The position numbers were made by a program, and so were the translations under genes. From contig NZ_VCCH02000060.1 in NCBI RefSeq assembly GCF_005938675.2, positions 1-54,497 on the forward strand: a stretch of 54,497 bases of DNA, read 5' to 3'. The DNA is from Mycobacterium sp. KBS0706 (GTDB lineage: Bacteria > Pseudomonadota > Alphaproteobacteria > DSM-16000 > Inquilinaceae). The notes under the pieces were generated by a model. It did not search any database. It had not been told where the DNA came from and worked only from the letters and a program-made list of their open reading frames with translations. Positions 22,973-31,564 of this stretch are shown piece by piece; the first letter of the stretch is position 1, and every line of letters begins with the position of its first letter.

Positions 22973-24565
22973 CTAGACCACACTGGCGTCGACCGGTGGC
23001 TGGGCCGCCGGGATCCCGACGAGCCAGCCGAGCCGGCCGAGATACCGCAGCGTCCGGAAGACCAGGGTCGAGACCGGAATGTCGGCCGCGAAGCCTGCCC
23101 AGTCCGGAGGCGCGGCGGCGTCGCTTCGCTGGAGCTTGAGCACGGCCGGGGTCGCATCCGAGGCATCGCCGGTCCGGGCCGACAGGCGGGCCGTCAGCAC
23201 GGCGTCCGGTGCATCGAGCCAGATGCGCGCAAAAGGTACCTGCCGGCGATCGGCCACGGCCTGAATGGCTGCCCGCTCGGCCGGTTCCAGGAACGTGGCG
23301 TCGGCGATCACGGTGCAGCCGGCCGCCAGAAGCAGATCAGCCTCGCGGCACAGCGCATCGTAGACCCGGGCGGTCTGGTCGGACGTATAGGCGCTGTCGG
23401 GCAGGTGGTCCTCGGGTGCGAGGCCGTGCAGCCGCTTGCGGATGACGTCGGATCGCAGGATGCGCGCCCCCAGGGGCTGGCCGACATGGGGAGCGAGATG
23501 GGCCGCCAGCGTCGACTTGCCGGTGCCGCTGACACCGCCGATCGCCAGGAGGCGCGGCGGGCTGGCCTGGAACAGGTTCTCCGCCAGCGTGAAATACGAC
23601 ATTGCCCGCCGGCGCGCCTCCAGCCGCGCCGCGGCGTCGGTCGCGCTGCCGGCCACTGTGGCCTGGACATGGGCGCGGATGGCGGCGTGGATCGACAGGA
23701 AGAGCGGCAACAGGGCGGCGCCCTCGGCCTCGTCCGGCATGCGGTCGAGGTAGCGGTTGAACACAACGCTGGTGAGATCGCCCTGCGAGCGCTCGACCAG
23801 GTCCATCAACAGGAAGGACAGGTCGTAGAGGATGTCGACGCAGGCCAGACGGTCGGAGAACTCGATCGCGTCGAACAGCATCGGCGCACCGCGCCACAGC
23901 GCGATGTTGCCGAGATGAAGGTCGCCATGGCTCCGGCGCACATGCCCTGATCTCTGGCGCTGGTGCAGCAGCCCCTCGTGCCGGGACGCCTCGTCCAGCG
24001 AGCGCATGGTCAGCCGGCTGATCGCCGCGGGGTCGAACAGCCCGGTCCCGAAGCGCGCCAGGTTGCCGTCGTTCTCGACGATGATCTCGGCGATGGCCGC
24101 AGGTCCGCCGAACTGCTGTTCTTCCGGCAACGACCGATGAAAATCGGCGATCCGGTCCGCGAGGTCACGCATCATCGCGACGGTCAGCTGTCCGTGGCGG
24201 GCCAGCCGGTCGAACTGTCCGGACGCGTCGAAGCGCAACATGACGAGCAGCCAGTCGACGATCGTGCCGTCGCCGCCGAGCGACAACTCGCCCTCCGCGG
24301 TCTGGCACACCGGCAACACCCGCAGATAGAGGTCTGGCGCCGTCCGCCGGTTCAACGCCAGCTCTTTCTCGCAGGCTGCGCGCCGGAGCTCCGGGGTGGA
24401 ATAGTCGAGATAGCTGAAGCGCACCGCCTTTTTCAGCTTGTAGGCATGCCCGCCGGCCAGGAAGACGACCGAGGCGTGGGTTTCCACTCGCTGGACACTG
24501 GTGACGCCGTAGGCCTCCGGTTGGGACAGAAAGGCGACCACCTCTCGCTGGGCATCTGCTGTCAT
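22973..24565 (-). CDS. Two-domain kinase: APH-like domain plus P-loop AAA_33 kinase domain
   Basis: A 530-aa fusion. The N-terminal part (about 1-330) has an aminoglycoside-phosphotransferase-like fold: AYKLKKAVRFSYLDYSTPEL near 42-61 and HGDLHLGNI (catalytic loop) with FDAIEFSD (metal Asp/Glu). The C-terminal part (about 345-500) has the P-loop AIGGVSGTGKST followed by RILRSDVIRKRLHGL and CTVIADATFL. The same architecture is found in M. tuberculosis Rv2004c, a hypoxia-regulon gene; its substrate is not known. The ATG has GGAGGAGAGG. It heads a four-gene operon with an unknown gene, PPK2 and an ADH, and has an FNR-type box 53 bp upstream in the divergent gap to cydA. Confidence 0.88.
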   Translation of the reverse strand: MTADAQREVVAFLSQPEAYGVTSVQRVETHASVVFLAGGHAYKLKKAVRFSYLDYSTPELRRAACEKELALNRRTAPDLYLRVLPVCQTAEGELSLGGDGTIVDWLLVMLRFDASGQFDRLARHGQLTVAMMRDLADRIADFHRSLPEEQQFGGPAAIAEIIVENDGNLARFGTGLFDPAAISRLTMRSLDEASRHEGLLHQRQRSGHVRRSHGDLHLGNIALWRGAPMLFDAIEFSDRLACVDILYDLSFLLMDLVERSQGDLTSVVFNRYLDRMPDEAEGAALLPLFLSIHAAIRAHVQATVAGSATDAAARLEARRRAMSYFTLAENLFQASPPRLLAIGGVSGTGKSTLAAHLAPHVGQPLGARILRSDVIRKRLHGLAPEDHLPDSAYTSDQTARVYDALCREADLLLAAGCTVIADATFLEPAERAAIQAVADRRQVPFARIWLDAPDAVLTARLSARTGDASDATPAVLKLQRSDAAAPPDWAGFAADIPVSTLVFRTLRYLGRLGWLVGIPAAQPPVDASVV

Positions 24566-24618
24566 CGTCCTCTCCTCCTTGATGAGGCTGATCGTGCCGA
24601 TGCGCAAGGGAAGCGACC

Positions 24619-24632
24619 TTGAGCTAGATCAA
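24619..24632. promoter_or_regulatory. FNR/FixK-type box TTGAGCTAGATCAA
   Basis: Exact TTGA-N6-TCAA match (G rather than Y at the fifth position), 53 bp upstream of the kinase operon. Confidence 0.75.
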
Positions 24633-24681
24633 GGGCGGCGCGTTCTGAAATCGCCTGGTTTATCCGAGCGACTGGCCGGGT

Positions 24682-24695
24682 TTGATCCAGATCAA
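24682..24695. promoter_or_regulatory. FNR/FixK-type box TTGATCCAGATCAA
   Basis: Perfect TTGAT-N4-ATCAA match 94 bp upstream of cydA. Its centre is 63 bp from the neighbouring box, so each divergent operon seems to have its own site. Confidence 0.88.
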
Positions 24696-24789
24696 GGCGG
24701 TCTCGCCTGGCCTGGCCGATAGCACCGGGGCCGCCGGAAGCGTGGGCCGCTCCGGCCCCGATATCAGACCGCCAGGGGGACCTTGCGCC

Positions 24790-26367
24790 GTGACCACAGC
24801 CCTCGACCTCGTGCAGCTCTCGCGGCTGCAGTTCGGCCTGACGGCCATGTACCACTTCCTGTTCGTGCCCCTGACGCTCGGCCTTGCCGTCCTGCTCGGC
24901 ATCATGGAGAGCGTCTATGTCATGACCGGCCGTGAGGTCTGGCGCCGCATGACGAAGTTCTGGGGCACCCTGTTCGGCATCAATTTCGCCATGGGTGTCG
25001 CCACCGGCATCACCATGGAGTTCCAGTTCGGCATGAACTGGGCGTATTACAGCCAATATGTCGGCGACATCTTCGGAGCGCCGCTGGCGATCGAAGGGCT
25101 GATGGCCTTCTTCCTGGAGGCGACCTTCATCGGCCTGTTCTTCTTCGGCTGGGACCGGCTGTCGAAGGTCGGCCACCTGGTCGTCACCTGGATGGTGGCG
25201 CTCGGCTCCAACCTCTCGGCGCTGTGGATCCTGGTCGCCAATGGCTGGATGCAGCACCCGGTCGGCGCGCGCTTCAATCCCGATACCATGCGGATGGAGG
25301 TGACGGACTTCATGGCCGTCATCTTCAACCCGGTGGCGCAGGCGAAGTTCGTCCACACCGTCAGCGCTGGCTATGTGACCGGCGCGGTGTTCGTGCTCTC
25401 GATCAGCGCGCTCTACCTGCTGCGCGGCCGCCATGTCGATATCGCCAAGCGGTCGATGACGGTGGCGGCCAGCTTCGGCCTCGCCGCCGCCCTGTCGGTG
25501 GTCGTGCTCGGCGACGAGAGCGGCTACACCGCCGGCGAGAACCAGAAGATGAAGATCGCCGCGATCGAGGCGATGTGGGACACCGAGCCGGCGCCGGCCG
25601 CCTTCACCCTGTTCGGCCTGCCGGACCAGGAGGCTCGGCGGACCGCCTACGAGATCAAGGTGCCCTGGATGCTCGGCCTGATCGCCACCCGGTCGGTCGA
25701 CGGCGAGGTGCCGGGCATCAACCAGCTGGTGGCCCACGCGCAAACCCGCATCCGCTCCGGCCTCGTCGCCTATGACGGGCTGCAGCGGCTACAGGCCGAC
25801 CGTGCCGACGCCGAGGCCCGGGGCCGCCTGGCCGCCCATGCCGACGACCTCGGCTACGCGCTGCTCCTGAAGGCAATCCGCCCGGACATCCTCGCGGCCA
25901 CCGACGCCGAGATCGAGCAGGCGGCCTGGAGCACGGTGCCGGGCGTCTCGCCGCTGTTCTGGAGCTTCCGGCTGATGGTCGGGCTCGGCTTCTTCTTCAT
26001 CGGCCTTTTCGCCGTCGCCTTCACCCTGGCCTCGCTGCGCCGCCTGCACACGTCCCGCCTTTTCCTGCGGGTCGCGCTGTGGGCGCTGCCGCTGCCCTGG
26101 ATCGCGGCGGAGCTCGGCTGGTACGTGGCCGAGGTGGGGCGCCAGCCCTGGGTGATCGAAGGCGTGCTGCCGACCTTCCTGGCGGTTTCCAACCTGTCGA
26201 CGGGCAGCGTCCTGACCACGCTGCTGGGCTTCGTCGCCGTCTATTCGGTCCTGCTCATCGTCGACGTCTATCTGATGACCAAGGCCGTCCGCCTTGGCCC
26301 CGCGCCGTCGGGGCCGGACCTCTCGGCCGAACCCGGCCTGGCCGCCGCCCCGGCCGCGGCCGAATAG
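24790..26367 (+). CDS. cydA: Cytochrome bd ubiquinol oxidase subunit I
   Basis: A 525-aa multi-pass inner-membrane subunit that oxidises quinol and, with CydB and CydX, reduces O2 with high affinity. RLQFGLTAMYHFLFVPLTLGL holds the b595-ligand His (His22, equivalent to E. coli His19). KFVHTVSAGY holds the b558 His (about 190), and GRQPWVIEGVLPT matches the conserved GRQPW signature. The long Q-loop region (NQKMKIAAIEAMWDTEPAPAAFTLFG...) resembles the E. coli-type long-loop oxidase rather than the short-loop cyanide-insensitive form. The GTG start lies in a good family position with GGGGGA about ten bases upstream; the longer TTG frame starts within the FNR box and is rejected. The C-terminus is Pro/Ala-rich. 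It forms an operon with cydB and cydX; cydDC is not in the window. Confidence 0.97.
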   Translation: MTTALDLVQLSRLQFGLTAMYHFLFVPLTLGLAVLLGIMESVYVMTGREVWRRMTKFWGTLFGINFAMGVATGITMEFQFGMNWAYYSQYVGDIFGAPLAIEGLMAFFLEATFIGLFFFGWDRLSKVGHLVVTWMVALGSNLSALWILVANGWMQHPVGARFNPDTMRMEVTDFMAVIFNPVAQAKFVHTVSAGYVTGAVFVLSISALYLLRGRHVDIAKRSMTVAASFGLAAALSVVVLGDESGYTAGENQKMKIAAIEAMWDTEPAPAAFTLFGLPDQEARRTAYEIKVPWMLGLIATRSVDGEVPGINQLVAHAQTRIRSGLVAYDGLQRLQADRADAEARGRLAAHADDLGYALLLKAIRPDILAATDAEIEQAAWSTVPGVSPLFWSFRLMVGLGFFFIGLFAVAFTLASLRRLHTSRLFLRVALWALPLPWIAAELGWYVAEVGRQPWVIEGVLPTFLAVSNLSTGSVLTTLLGFVAVYSVLLIVDVYLMTKAVRLGPAPSGPDLSAEPGLAAAPAAAE

Positions 26368-26385
26368 CCCCGCAAGGATCCCGCC

Positions 26386-27525
26386 ATGTTCGACTATGAA
26401 ACCCTGCGCCTGATCTGGTGGGCGCTGCTCGGCATCCTCCTGATCGGCTTCGCCGTCATGGACGGCTTCGACCTCGGCGCCGCGACGCTGCTGCCCTTCA
26501 TCGGCCGCAACGACGCCGAGCGGCGGATCGTCATCAACACCGTCGGCCCGGTCTGGGAGGGCAACCAGGTCTGGTTCATCCTGGGTGGCGGGGCGATCTT
26601 CGCCGCCTGGCCGCCGCTCTACGCCGTCGCCTTCTCTGGCTTCTACCTCGCCATGTTCCTGGTGCTGTTCGCGCTGATCCTGCGGCCGGTGGCGTTCAAG
26701 TTCCGGTCCAAGCTCGAACACCCGACCTGGCGCCGAACCTGGGACTGGGCGCTGTTCGTCGGCGGGTTGGTGCCGTCGCTGATCTTCGGCGTCGCCTTCG
26801 GCAATGTGCTGCAGGGCGTGCCCTTCCGGTTCGACGAAGCGCTGCGCATGACCTATGAGGGCACGCTGCTCGGGCTGCTCAACCCCTTCGCGCTGCTCTG
26901 CGGCCTGGTCAGCATCGCCATGCTGGCGATGCACGGCGGCGCCTGGCTGGCGCTGAAGGCGGCGGAGCCGGTGGCGGCGCGGGCGGTCACGTTCATGCAC
27001 TTGGCCGCGATCGCCCTGATCGCGCTGTTCGCCGTTGCCGGCCTCTGGGTGACGATCGGCATCGACGGCTACGCGATCACCAGCGAGTTGGCGCATGCGG
27101 GGCCGTCGAACCCCCTGCTGAAGCAGGTGACGCGGGAGTCCGGCGCCTGGCTGGCCAACTATGGGACACATCCCTGGACCCTGGCCGCGCCAGTTCTCGC
27201 CTTCCTCGGTGCGTTCGGCGTGATTGCCCTGTCCGGTCTGCAACGGCCCGGCCTCGCCATTCTGGCGAGCGCGCTGAGTGTGGCCGGCGTGATCGCGACG
27301 GCGGGGTTCAGCGCGTTCCCCTTCCTGCTGCCGTCCTCGCTCGATCCGAACGCCAGCCTCACGGTGTGGGATGCCTCGTCGAGCCGCCTCACCCTCGCGA
27401 TCATGCTGGGCGCGACCGTGGTCTTCCTCCCCCTCATTCTTGCCTACACGGCCTGGGTCTACCGCGTGCTGCGTGGCCGCGTGACCCTGGCCTATGTCTC
27501 CGACAACCCGACCAGCACCTACTGA
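26386..27525 (+). CDS. cydB: Cytochrome bd ubiquinol oxidase subunit II
   Basis: A 379-aa membrane protein of about eight or nine helices: LIWWALLGILLIGFAVMDGF with DLGAATLLPF, VWEGNQVWFILGGGAIFAAW (the strongly conserved core, near 57-76) and FYLAMFLVLFALILRP are typical CydB. It supports the heme subunit CydA and the oxygen entry channel. It begins 18 bp after the cydA stop and is followed 12 bp later by cydX. Confidence 0.97.
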   Translation: MFDYETLRLIWWALLGILLIGFAVMDGFDLGAATLLPFIGRNDAERRIVINTVGPVWEGNQVWFILGGGAIFAAWPPLYAVAFSGFYLAMFLVLFALILRPVAFKFRSKLEHPTWRRTWDWALFVGGLVPSLIFGVAFGNVLQGVPFRFDEALRMTYEGTLLGLLNPFALLCGLVSIAMLAMHGGAWLALKAAEPVAARAVTFMHLAAIALIALFAVAGLWVTIGIDGYAITSELAHAGPSNPLLKQVTRESGAWLANYGTHPWTLAAPVLAFLGAFGVIALSGLQRPGLAILASALSVAGVIATAGFSAFPFLLPSSLDPNASLTVWDASSSRLTLAIMLGATVVFLPLILAYTAWVYRVLRGRVTLAYVSDNPTSTY

Positions 27526-27537
27526 AGGAAACGACCG

Positions 27538-27663
27538 ATGTGGTACTTCGCCTGGGTCCTCGGCGTCGGCTTCGCCTGCGCCTTCTCGATCCTCAACGCC
27601 ATGTGGCTCGAGCTGTATGAGGACGGGACCGCCGCGGCGACCCGCGGTGGCCGGCGGACCTGA
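27538..27663 (+). CDS. cydX: Cytochrome bd small subunit CydX
   Basis: A 41-aa peptide: MWYFAWVLGVGFACAFSILN then AMWLELYEDG. The MWYFAWxLG start and the AMWLE region after a single membrane helix match CydX/YbgT, which stabilises the heme site of cytochrome bd. It begins 12 bp after the cydB stop with AAGGAA upstream. The tail after the helix is a short Thr/Gly/Arg-rich sequence. Confidence 0.93.
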   Translation: MWYFAWVLGVGFACAFSILNAMWLELYEDGTAAATRGGRRT

Positions 27664-27776
27664 CCCGGCCCGCATGGTTGTCGATTTGTAACTGGATTCG
27701 AGAGACCCGGACGATACCAATGGTCGGCGTCGGCCTGGGGACGGCCGAACATTCGATGTCAAGAGAAGGGGGCATC

Positions 27777-28331
27777 ATGCTGAAAACGAAGCATGATCGG
27801 CTGGCCTATGATCTGGTCGCGCAGATGCTGCACTGGCTGACCCTGCTGCTGCTGGGGCTGCAATTCGGGCTGGCCTGGTCGGCACCGGAGCGGCTGGCGT
27901 CGCCGGATGCGCTGATCAGCCTGCACCTATCTTTCGGGGTTGTAGTCCTCATCGTCGCTCTGGTCCGGCTGGCCTGGCGAGTGATCCGGCCGGCCCCGGC
28001 GCTTCCAGCCGATCTCCCCGACTGGCAGCGGCTCGGCTCGCACGCTCTGCAGGTCCTGCTCTATGTGCTGCTGATCGCCCTGCCGATCCTGGGATGGCTT
28101 TGGGCCGGCGAGCGGGGATGGCCCGTGAGCCTATTCGGCTTCGCAGCGCTGCCGGATCTGGCCTCTCGGGGCTCATCCTTCGGCCGGCTGGCCGGCGACC
28201 TGCATGGCTTGCTGTCTAACGTCCTTCTGGTGCTTGTCGGCGTCCACGTCCTGGGCGCGCTGTACCACGCCGTCGTCCGGCGCGACGGGGTGATGCAGCG
28301 CATGCTGCCGGCGCCCCGGCGCCCTACCTGA
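27777..28331 (+). CDS. Cytochrome b561-family membrane protein
   Basis: A 184-aa four-helix cytochrome b561 (prokaryotic, YodB/CybB-like). Candidate heme-ligand His residues are in QMLHWLTLLL (helix 1), SLHLSFGVVV (helix 2), DLHGLLSNVL (helix 4 start) and GALYHAVVRRDGVMQRMLP at the C-terminus, which is a typical family ending. It carries electrons between quinols and other acceptors such as superoxide in E. coli CybB. The ATG follows AGAAGGGGGC; a longer in-frame start at 27678 is unlikely. It is 113 bp behind cydX and may be a separate unit or a read-through member of the cyd operon. Confidence 0.88.
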   Translation: MLKTKHDRLAYDLVAQMLHWLTLLLLGLQFGLAWSAPERLASPDALISLHLSFGVVVLIVALVRLAWRVIRPAPALPADLPDWQRLGSHALQVLLYVLLIALPILGWLWAGERGWPVSLFGFAALPDLASRGSSFGRLAGDLHGLLSNVLLVLVGVHVLGALYHAVVRRDGVMQRMLPAPRRPT

Positions 28332-28354
28332 TCCTCCGGTGCCATGGCGTCTGC

Positions 28355-28368
28355 CTGATCCAGATCAA
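28355..28368. promoter_or_regulatory. Near-perfect FNR/FixK-type box CTGATCCAGATCAA
   Basis: Only the first T is replaced by C. It is 54 bp upstream of the baeRF-like gene at 28423, the preferred spacing in this window. Confidence 0.7.
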
Positions 28369-28422
28369 AGCGGAGAGGCCGGCGCTGCCGTGTGATGGGC
28401 GTCTTCCAGATGGGGAGCAGCC

Positions 28423-28875
28423 ATGACCGCCCTTCACCTGTCCCATGATGCGTGGATCGTCGTCTGCGATGCCACGAAGGCCCTGTTCCTGAGAAATTCC
28501 GGCGACACGCGTCTCCCGGATCTCCGCGTGGTCGAGCGCATGGACGCCCCCGACCGCGGCCGGACCTCGGACCAGGGAACAGACCGGCCCGGACTTCTGC
28601 AGAACCGGCCGGCGCCGGCAAGTACGATCGAGCAGACCGATTGGCATGGCCAGGAGAAAGACGCCTTTGCGATGCGAATTGCGGGCAGGCTCGACCAGTT
28701 GCATCGAGAGGGACCTGCCAGCTCCATCATTCTTGTCGCACCGCCGCGCATCTTGGGCTCGGTGCGCCGGGCGCTGGGACTGGCCGCCTCGGCCGCGGTC
28801 GTGGCGGAAATCGCGAAGGATCTGACGAAACATCCGGTCCATGAGATCGAGCGGCTGCTGACCACTGAAGGATGA
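28423..28875 (+). CDS. Host-attachment (AtsA/baeRF-type) family protein
   Basis: A 150-aa protein. The start (LSHDAWIVVCDATKALFLRN) and the end (SSIILVAPPRILGSVRRALG, then VVAEIAKDLTKHPVHEIERLL) match the family annotated as host attachment protein, part of the bacterial archaeo-eukaryotic release factor-like (baeRF) group. Name aside, the function is unknown; a ribosome-rescue or RNA-related role is often suggested. The ATG follows GGGGAGC. A near-perfect FNR-type box is 54 bp upstream. The M. tuberculosis hypoxia regulon contains a protein of the same broad group (Rv2629), but the similarity was not tested. Confidence 0.8.
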   Translation: MTALHLSHDAWIVVCDATKALFLRNSGDTRLPDLRVVERMDAPDRGRTSDQGTDRPGLLQNRPAPASTIEQTDWHGQEKDAFAMRIAGRLDQLHREGPASSIILVAPPRILGSVRRALGLAASAAVVAEIAKDLTKHPVHEIERLLTTEG

Positions 28876-28944
28876 AGAGGGCGAGCCGAATCCGGCGTCG
28901 GCCGGCGTCCGGCCCCCGCAGTGCGGCCGGAGCAGGCCAGCCGA

Positions 28945-29328
28945 TCACGTCGGCGAGAGGGCCGTGCGGATCGTCAGGATCAGGTCCTCGCAGTCGAACG
29001 GCTTCTCGATCACCGCCGCTGCTCCCAGTGCCTGCGCCGCCTCGCGCATGCCGGCCGCCTTCTTGCCTGTGATCACGATGCAGGGGAGGGAGGTCCCGCG
29101 CAGGCGAAGACGGCGCAGCAGTTCCAGGCCGCCGATCCCCGGCATGTCGTAGTCGACCAACAGGCAGCCCGTCACGGCCGGCGTGGCGAGAAACCCGGTC
29201 GCCGATGCGTGAACGCAAACCGTGAATGATGCGGCTTCGAGCAGGAAAGCGAGCGACCGGCGCACCGCCACGTCATCATCCACGACATGAATGGTCGGGC
29301 GGTCGGCCGGGGCAAGGGGTGTGGACAT
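28945..29328 (-). CDS. Single-domain response regulator (receiver only), FixJ-like
   Basis: A 127-aa receiver domain with the acidic pair VVDDDVAVRRSL (about 15-26), the phospho-acceptor Asp59 (CLLVDYDMPG), a Thr in IVITGKKA and Lys in IEKPFDCEDL. There is no output domain. It resembles the FixJ receiver next door (same VVDDDxAVRxSLxFLLE opening) and could be a phosphate sink or shunt for FixL. It lies behind fixJ on the same strand but has its own FNR-type box 56 bp upstream, so it may be a feedback element made only when FNR/FixK is active. The ATG start gives the usual MSTPLAPADR-type short leader. Confidence 0.85.
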   Translation of the reverse strand: MSTPLAPADRPTIHVVDDDVAVRRSLAFLLEAASFTVCVHASATGFLATPAVTGCLLVDYDMPGIGGLELLRRLRLRGTSLPCIVITGKKAAGMREAAQALGAAAVIEKPFDCEDLILTIRTALSPT

Positions 29329-29384
29329 TCGGAGCCGGGGTTTGGCGCAGGAGGCGTACCGTAACGTGCCACCAAGCGTCCGCC

Positions 29385-29398
29385 TTGATCTGGATCAA
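29385..29398. promoter_or_regulatory. FNR/FixK-type box TTGATCTGGATCAA
   Basis: Perfect TTGAT-N4-ATCAA match 56 bp upstream of the single-domain receiver. The fixJ stop codon lies within the box. Confidence 0.88.
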
Positions 29399-30045
29399 GG
29401 CCCCCGTGCCGAGTGGACCTGATCGCGCGAGTCGTCCTCGGGGCGGAGCGCCAGCCACATCCGGACGAGATCTGACAGGTTCCGGGCCTGCATCTTTTCC
29501 ATCACCCGGGCGCGGTGCACCTCGACCGTGCGGGCGCTGATGCCGAGATCATAGGCGATGGTCTTGTTCGGATCGCCTTTGACCAGGGCCGCCAGGACCT
29601 CCTGCTCGCGCGGAGTCAGCGCCACCAGCCGCGAGGACAGCACGGCGGTCTCGCTCTGCCGGCCTCGGTCGCGCTGATTGCGCTCCAGCGCCGTCCGGAC
29701 GGCGCTGATCAGCAGCTCGTCGTCGAACGGCTTTTCGAGGAAGTCGACCGCCCCGGCCTTCAACGCCTGCACGGCGATGGGGATGTCGCCATGGCCGGTC
29801 ATCACGATTACCGGCAGCGCGATCCCGCGCTCGACCAACTTCTGCTGGAGCGTCAGCCCGTCCATTTCCGGCATCCGGACATCGGTGACGATGCAGCCCT
29901 GCGTCGGGATCCCGGACCGATCCAGGAAGGCGACGGCCGAATGATGGGTTTCCACCCGAAAGCCTGCCGTTTCGAGCAGGAAGCTCAGCGAGAGGCGCAC
30001 CGCCTCGTCATCGTCGACGATATGGACGACCGGTGCATCAGTCAT
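29395..30045 (-). CDS. fixJ: FixJ-type response regulator
   Basis: A 216-aa response regulator. The receiver domain (1-125) has VDDDEAVRLSL, phospho-acceptor Asp55 (CIVTDVRMPEMDG), MTGHGDIPIAVQA and the Lys in FLEKPFDDELL. A LuxR/FixJ-type HTH follows from about 140 (LTPREQEVLAALVKGDPNKT, then ISARTVEVHRARVMEKMQA). Phosphorylated by FixL at low oxygen, it should activate fixK and possibly the gene at 11695. Its ATG overlaps the fixL stop (ATGACTGA), giving translational coupling. The stop codon falls in the box for the downstream receiver gene. An alternative ATG five codons upstream exists but lies inside fixL. Confidence 0.93.
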   Translation of the reverse strand: MTDAPVVHIVDDDEAVRLSLSFLLETAGFRVETHHSAVAFLDRSGIPTQGCIVTDVRMPEMDGLTLQQKLVERGIALPVIVMTGHGDIPIAVQALKAGAVDFLEKPFDDELLISAVRTALERNQRDRGRQSETAVLSSRLVALTPREQEVLAALVKGDPNKTIAYDLGISARTVEVHRARVMEKMQARNLSDLVRMWLALRPEDDSRDQVHSARGP

Positions 30046-31564
30046 GATCGCCGTTCCCATTCGCTGCAGCGGCCGGCAGGGTGAACCGGAAGGTGGCGCC
30101 GCCGCCCGGCGTTGGCTCGGTCCACAAGCGTCCGCCATGCGCCTCGACGATGGTCCGGCAGATCGACAACCCGATGCCCATGCCCTGTCGCTTGGTCGTG
30201 ACGAAGGGCTGGAACAGCTGGGCCTCGACCTCCGGCGCCAGGCCCGGGCCTGTGTCGATCACCGCGAACTCTATTGTGTCTCCCCGGGCCGACGCGGCGA
30301 TCTCCAACTCGCGCCTGGCGCTTCCGTCCATTGCTTCGATAGCGTTCCGCATCAAGTTCAAGAGCACCTGCTGAATCTGGATCTTGTCGACGACGACGTG
30401 CCGCGGCTTCGCGTCGACCGCGAGATTCACCCTGACGCCGTGCTCCTTGGCGCCGACGAGCGCGAGCGCGCTGGCTTCTTCGACCATCTTGGTGACGGTC
30501 TCGACATGCTTTTCCGTCTCGCCGCGGGCCACGAAGTCGCGCAGCCGGCGGATGATCTGCCCGGCGCGCAGCGCCTGCTCGGCACTGAGCTCGACCGCCT
30601 CGCGCAGCTTCGCCAGGTTGGGTTGATCCCCCCCGGCGAGCATGCGCCGCATCGCCTGGCAATAGTTCGTCACGGCGGTCAGCGGCTGGTTCAGCTCATG
30701 CGCCAGGGTGGCTGCCATCTGTCCCATGGCGCTGAGGCGCGAGACATGCAGCAACTCGCTCTGCAACTCCTGCAGGCGTGCCTCTGTCTTCTGGCGCTCG
30801 GTCAGATCGCGGATGAAGCCGGTGAACACCCGATGACCCTCGCGTGAGACCTCTCCGACGGCGAGCTCCATCGGGAAGGTACCACCGTCCTTGCGACGGC
30901 CGACGACCACCCGGCCGATGCCGATGATGCGGCGTTCGCCGGTCGCGAAATAGCGCGCCAGATAGCCGTCATGCGCCTCCCGGTAGGGCGAGGGCATCAG
31001 CATGTTGACGTTGCGGCCCTGGACCTCATCCCGCGCGTAGCCGAACAGGCGTTCGGCGGCATTGCTGAAGGACTGGATCAAGCCCTGCGCGTCGATCACC
31101 ACCATCGCGTCGGGGATGGTCTCGAGGATCGAGCGCAGATGGGCTTCCCGGGCCTCAGCGGTCGCCTGGGCAGCCCGCGCGTCGGTGACGTCCGCATGCA
31201 GGACGACGATTCCGTCTTGCGAGCCTCCAGCCGGCCGGGCGCCGGTGCAGCGGAACCACAGCTCTCCGCTAGGCCCGGGGAACGAGTAGTCCAGCAGCAA
31301 GCCTTCGCTTCGATGAGAGAGCATCAGGCGAAGCTCGGCGGCCAGACGCCTGGCATCCGGATGGCCCGTTTCGGCGCGGTGGTCGCAACTCGCGACGTAG
31401 TCCGTGCCGACGGCGGCGCCGGCCAGCACGTTGCCGGAAGCGTTGGCGCTCCAGCTGCGGTTGGTCGAGAGGATGATCCCATGGCGGTCGAGCAACGCGA
31501 TCTGCCCGGGCAAGGCGTCGAGGATCGCCGCGCTGTGCTCGGAATCGGGCGATGCCGTCACCAT
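30038..31564 (-). CDS. fixL: FixL oxygen-sensing histidine kinase with heme PAS domain
   Basis: A 508-aa soluble sensor kinase. A first PAS domain spans about 12-128. The second PAS (about 143-260) carries the heme-pocket signature of FixL: LMPSPYREAHDGYLARYF with proximal His198, and RRIIGIGRVVVGRRKDG with Arg218, matching His200 and Arg220 of Bradyrhizobium FixL. Then come the dimerisation/phospho-acceptor helix (AATLAHELNQPLTAV, His289) and the HATPase (NLMRNAIEAM; DTGPGLAPEVEAQLF; GMGIGLSICRTIVEAHGG). It should be active when heme is deoxy and phosphorylate FixJ. The ATG follows GGGGA. No membrane helix is seen, unlike S. meliloti FixL. No clear FNR box precedes it directly; the gap to the ADH gene (353 bp) contains only the box at 31810. 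Confidence 0.95.
   Translation of the reverse strand: MVTASPDSEHSAAILDALPGQIALLDRHGIILSTNRSWSANASGNVLAGAAVGTDYVASCDHRAETGHPDARRLAAELRLMLSHRSEGLLLDYSFPGPSGELWFRCTGARPAGGSQDGIVVLHADVTDARAAQATAEAREAHLRSILETIPDAMVVIDAQGLIQSFSNAAERLFGYARDEVQGRNVNMLMPSPYREAHDGYLARYFATGERRIIGIGRVVVGRRKDGGTFPMELAVGEVSREGHRVFTGFIRDLTERQKTEARLQELQSELLHVSRLSAMGQMAATLAHELNQPLTAVTNYCQAMRRMLAGGDQPNLAKLREAVELSAEQALRAGQIIRRLRDFVARGETEKHVETVTKMVEEASALALVGAKEHGVRVNLAVDAKPRHVVVDKIQIQQVLLNLMRNAIEAMDGSARRELEIAASARGDTIEFAVIDTGPGLAPEVEAQLFQPFVTTKRQGMGIGLSICRTIVEAHGGRLWTEPTPGGGATFRFTLPAAAANGNGDHD

Noticed and set aside
25789..27762. 657-aa minus-strand ORF opposite cydA/cydB
   Set aside because: Shadow of GC-rich membrane-protein codons; the cyd genes are certain.
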